From NCBI RefSeq assembly GCF_002022445.1, contig NZ_MUYE01000001.1:1153501-1217500 (forward strand): 64,000 nt of DNA, given 5' to 3'. This stretch comes from Bartonella sp. AR 15-3. Its GTDB lineage: Bacteria; Pseudomonadota; Alphaproteobacteria; Rhizobiales; Rhizobiaceae. How positions within the stretch are numbered: the stretch's first letter is position 1; each line of letters opens with the position of its first letter. This document shows positions 58,651 through 64,000 of the stretch, piece after piece. The notes under the pieces are model-generated. The model was not told the origin of the DNA and searched no databases. It worked only from the letters and a program-made list of their open reading frames with translations. Position numbers and translations under genes: made by a program.

Positions 58651-59742
58651 ATGGAAACGCGGATCCCAACGAAGCATCCCTTAGAGAGACATTTTACAGG
58701 CGAATTTTCTTTAGAGACAGAGAGTTGTCACTATAATCCGTCTGCTTTATCTTGGTCCTCGATATTTGCTGGCCTCCTAACGCTTTTAGCAACGTCGGTC
58801 TGTTTTTCCTTTTTGCTAGCCGCCTTAGGTTTTAGCCAAATGAGTTTTGCGTCCCCCTTTTCATTAGAAAATAGTTTTCTTTCTGTTAGAGTGAGTTCGA
58901 TCCTTATATTTTGTCTAAGCTTCAGCCTTGGAGGGTATATAGCTGGTCGTTTTGCCAGTCACTCAGGAGCGCTTCATGGTTTTTTGACCTGGGCTCTTTT
59001 TATGCTTTTGGTAGCAATCCAAAGTACAGTTTTACTGTCTGGAGCAGTTCATTTAGGAGCGAAGACTGTTTCAGGAGTTGCCAGTGCGACGGGACAAGCG
59101 ATCAGTGGTTTTGGTTCGGAAGGTGGGAAACTTGTCTCCCTTACGGAGGGGAAGAATTTTGAGGGTTTTTTCAACGATAAAAATAATGCTCTGTTTGATT
59201 TTAACAAACTCAGCAATGACTTACAGGCACTTTTAAATAAAAGCGATATTCCAGCCCTCAATCCGGACAATCTCTATAATGCTTATAGAGAATCAGTCAA
59301 AGATCTACGTTCTACCATCACATCTTTTAAGAATGATCCTTCTAACTATCGTCTTTTGGTTAAACAGCTTGGCGAACGTCTTTCGGATCGTGTTAACAAG
59401 CTCAATAACCAAATTGATCGTCGTGATGTCATCCATCACTTGACCAACGATGGTCTGTCACAAGCTGAAGCAGAAAAGACTGCAGAGCGTGCGATTGATA
59501 TTTATCAAACAGCGAACAAGAAGACTAAAGAGGCTATTCAATCCCTGAACAAACAAGTAGAGGCTCTCCCTCATAATGTTGATAAAGTAGCCAAAAACGG
59601 TCTTGAGCTTGCCAATAAAGCTATTGACACGGCTTCTAAGATTGGGTTGTGGAGTTTTTTTGCTAGCCTTCTTGGTGCTTTAATTGCGAGCATTTTTGGA
59701 CATTATGGTCATAAGAGACGTTGTCATTCTTACAGATTTTAA
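58651..59742 (+). CDS. Membrane protein with helical periplasmic or cytoplasmic domain
   Basis: A 363-residue protein. Three hydrophobic segments occupy about residues 30-130 (WSSIFAGLLTLLATSVCFSF, ILIFCLSFSLGGYIAGRF, FLTWALFMLLVAIQSTVLLSG), in the style of YrzE/TIGR04086-like membrane proteins. A long amphipathic helical domain (about 150-330) follows, and a final membrane segment (LWSFFASLLGALIASIFG) leads to a basic tail. AAGGAG precedes the ATG at 58651; an in-frame ATG at 58591 is unlikely. Function unknown. Followed by an intrinsic terminator. Confidence 0.7.
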   Translation: METRIPTKHPLERHFTGEFSLETESCHYNPSALSWSSIFAGLLTLLATSVCFSFLLAALGFSQMSFASPFSLENSFLSVRVSSILIFCLSFSLGGYIAGRFASHSGALHGFLTWALFMLLVAIQSTVLLSGAVHLGAKTVSGVASATGQAISGFGSEGGKLVSLTEGKNFEGFFNDKNNALFDFNKLSNDLQALLNKSDIPALNPDNLYNAYRESVKDLRSTITSFKNDPSNYRLLVKQLGERLSDRVNKLNNQIDRRDVIHHLTNDGLSQAEAEKTAERAIDIYQTANKKTKEAIQSLNKQVEALPHNVDKVAKNGLELANKAIDTASKIGLWSFFASLLGALIASIFGHYGHKRRCHSYRF

Positions 59743-59811
59743 AGACTTAGATTTTGAGACAAAAGATATTTGTCAGCATGTAAGCGCTTTCCAGAGGAAG
59801 ACAAATTTTAC

Positions 59812-59843
59812 AAAAGCTGTACCGCGTGTGCAGCTTTTTTATT
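59812..59843 (+). terminator. Intrinsic terminator after the membrane protein gene
   Basis: AAAGCTGTAC pairs with GTGCAGCTTT (one G-T pair) across a CGCG-centred loop, followed by TTTTTTATT. About 70 bases after the stop at 59742. Confidence 0.85.
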
Positions 59844-59890
59844 AAAGATCTTTTTTATTTGAAGCATCCTGGATATTTTTTTGCTCCCTG

Positions 59891-59946
59891 TCGTATTATT
59901 TTTTCAAGTCGCATTATTTTTTCAAGATCCGGCAAGATCCGGCAAG
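59891..59946. repeat. Nested tandem duplications (18 bp x2, then 10 bp x2)
   Basis: Two 18-bp copies differing at one base (TCGTATTATTTTTTCAAG and TCGCATTATTTTTTCAAG, 59891-59926) are followed directly by two exact copies of ATCCGGCAAG (59927-59946). All four units end in CAAG. This looks like replication slippage in a neutral spacer. Confidence 0.9.
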
Positions 59947-60125
59947 TTAACCTATAAGGAACAGAGGAGAATGGGCTATCTTCCCGTTTTTTATTATTTT
60001 CCAAGCGATAACGATACGAAGAGGCAGATGGAAGCTATACGCAGAGACAGCAGTTTTTGTTTTTGTGTTTTTTAGCTATTAATCTCTTGTTGCGTTTATT
60101 TTTAGGGTTATTTTGTGCACGGCAG

Positions 60126-60204
<79 letters not shown>

Positions 60205-60291
60205 TCATTAAAGAATTGTCGCAACAAGAATACGACGATTTATAGATATTTTTTGAAGAGTGTTGAAGAATTATTTCTATGCGCTTAGCAG

Positions 60292-60411
60292 ACCTGGCAG
60301 CGACTTACTCTCCCGTGCCTTAAGACAAAGTACCATCAGCGCTGGAACGTTTCACGGCCGAGTTCGGGATGGGATCGGGTGCAGGCGCTCCGCCATAACC
60401 ACCAAGTCAGC
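60292..60411 (-). rRNA. rrf: 5S ribosomal RNA
   Basis: On the minus strand a 120-nt sequence starts near TGACTTGGTGGTTATGGCGG and ends GTCGCTGCCAGGTCT, so its ends pair. The conserved core CACCCGATCCCATCCCGAAC is present. Exact ends are within a few bases. It follows 23S by about 80 bases. Confidence 0.95.
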
Positions 60412-60490
60412 GAAGAGCATAGAAAGAAAGAGAAATTGTCTAATATGATGTTATAATTTGTTTTATTATTTAGAATGAATAGAGGGAATG

Positions 60491-63309
<2,819 letters not shown>

Positions 63310-63854
63310 TCTCATTGCCAATATTCATTTATCAACGAGTGCGTATAAAATCATTGATATCAGATTTATTTTAAAAATAATTCAAGCCCAATGATCAACG
63401 CACAAAACAAAAATATTAGCAGAAAAGACCAACTTCTCGAGATATATTCAATGGCACGGTTAAGTTGCCAATCATAAGCGAGGAATTTGAGCTCTTCCTT
63501 GCGACACATTATTTTGCTCAAAGGGCTTTCTCAATGAGAATGGTTGGTTCTTTTTGCTTTATAAGCTCTAACTTTAATCCATAAAAGTTCAACCCTAAAA
63601 GTTCAACTCTCTTTTAAAATGGGGAAAAGCTTAAATGTTAAACAAGGACCAATACAACGCTTTAAAAGCCATGTCTCAAAAAGCCATGTCTCATTTTCAA
63701 AAGCCATCCATCCCTTTAAAATTTCTTTCATAAGGATAAAAGGAAGCAAAAAATGTCTGAATATACCTTCTTCTTCACAATTTCAATAGAACAGGCAAAG
63801 AGATCTATCAATCTCTTGCAATAACTATTCTTTTAACAATGATGATGAACCATA
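63310..63854. other. 23S to tRNA-Ala internal spacer
   Basis: About 545 bases of the rRNA transcription unit. It contains tandem short similarities (AAAAGTTCAACCC and AAAAGTTCAACTC near 63585-63610; AAAAGCCATGTCTC and nearby variants around 63663-63700) but no gene. It will be removed during rRNA processing. Confidence 0.6.
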
Positions 63855-63930
63855 TGGTGGAGCCGGACGGGATCGAACCGACGACCCCCTGCTTGCAAAG
63901 CAGGTGCTCTCCCAGCTGAGCTACGGCCCC
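63855..63930 (-). tRNA. tRNA-Ala (TGC)
   Basis: A 76-nt tRNA: acceptor GGGGCCG/CGGCTCC, anticodon loop TTTGCAA (TGC), T loop TTCGATC, encoded CCA. It occupies the usual place in the 16S-tRNA-Ile-tRNA-Ala-23S-5S spacer. tRNA-Ile and 16S should lie just beyond the right edge. Confidence 0.97.
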
Positions 63931-64000
63931 TAAAAAGTTTGAAATGCCCTCACGTCTTTTGCTTTTAATAAAAACGTCATACTTTTTTTAAACAGAAGCT

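Noticed and set aside
63580..63705. CRISPR-like repeats in the 23S-tRNA-Ala spacer
   Set aside because: Only two or three short imperfect similarities without regular spacers; they are better explained by slippage in the rRNA internal spacer.

Overview
The window reads as a chromosomal segment of an AT-rich alphaproteobacterium of the order Rhizobiales (Hyphomicrobiales), and gene content points to Bartonella. The evidence is a CtrA/ChpT/SciP cell-cycle module, an EipA-type DUF1134 envelope protein, a Bartonella-bacilliformis-type flagellin, an L21 protein with a long basic tail, many degraded genes and long spacers. The flagellin suggests one of the flagellated Bartonella lineages. The genus call is inference from protein motifs, not from a database search.

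Layout. 2-3570: end of an operon for two envelope-anchored proteins (DUF4159 type and a partner). 3571-9000: a decayed GNAT acetyltransferase, a metallophosphoesterase, a CDF metal transporter, an unannotated small RNA gene with its own promoter and terminator (about 6785-6655, minus), a TrmH-type rRNA methyltransferase and mnmA. 9300-12030: sciP, fliJ-like, ctrA and chpT together. 12244-16130: eipA, a coiled-coil partner, and a DegT aminotransferase/oxidoreductase pair for a nucleotide sugar. 16291: tRNA-Met. 16847-24009: peptide ABC transporter with two tandem binding proteins. 24368-29351: tag, frameshifted xseA, a TIGR02186/TauE pair and a hypothetical coiled-coil protein. 29679-33071: etfB, etfA and ETF-ubiquinone oxidoreductase. 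33345-34544: flagellin. 34692-39270: proC-like, small membrane protein, yraN, rsmI, pyrF and frameshifted mrp. 39778-42881: rpmH, rnpA, yidC, engB. 43015-45719: GST, dapB, gpmA.

A decayed prophage-like island follows tRNA-Leu (46385-46469) and runs to about 55745, next to tRNA-Ser. It holds an AlpA-like HTH, a YqaJ-like exonuclease, a broken RuvC-like nuclease, a frameshifted DUF1376 replication protein, two HicAB modules (one with an intact antitoxin, one fully decayed), an ssb remnant, a multiply frameshifted phage gene and a lipoprotein. After it come rpmA-rplU between two inverted tRNA-Ser genes, an amidase, a membrane protein, and most of an rRNA operon on the minus strand (tRNA-Ala, 23S, 5S, tRNA-fMet). 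The 16S gene lies beyond the right edge.

Two points deserve attention. First, the small RNA gene at 6655-6820 has a near-consensus promoter and a strong terminator. Second, several genes (xseA, mrp, DUF1376, a hicA-like gene) are broken by single-base indels at mononucleotide runs. That pattern may reflect assembly error rather than true decay, at least for the housekeeping genes.
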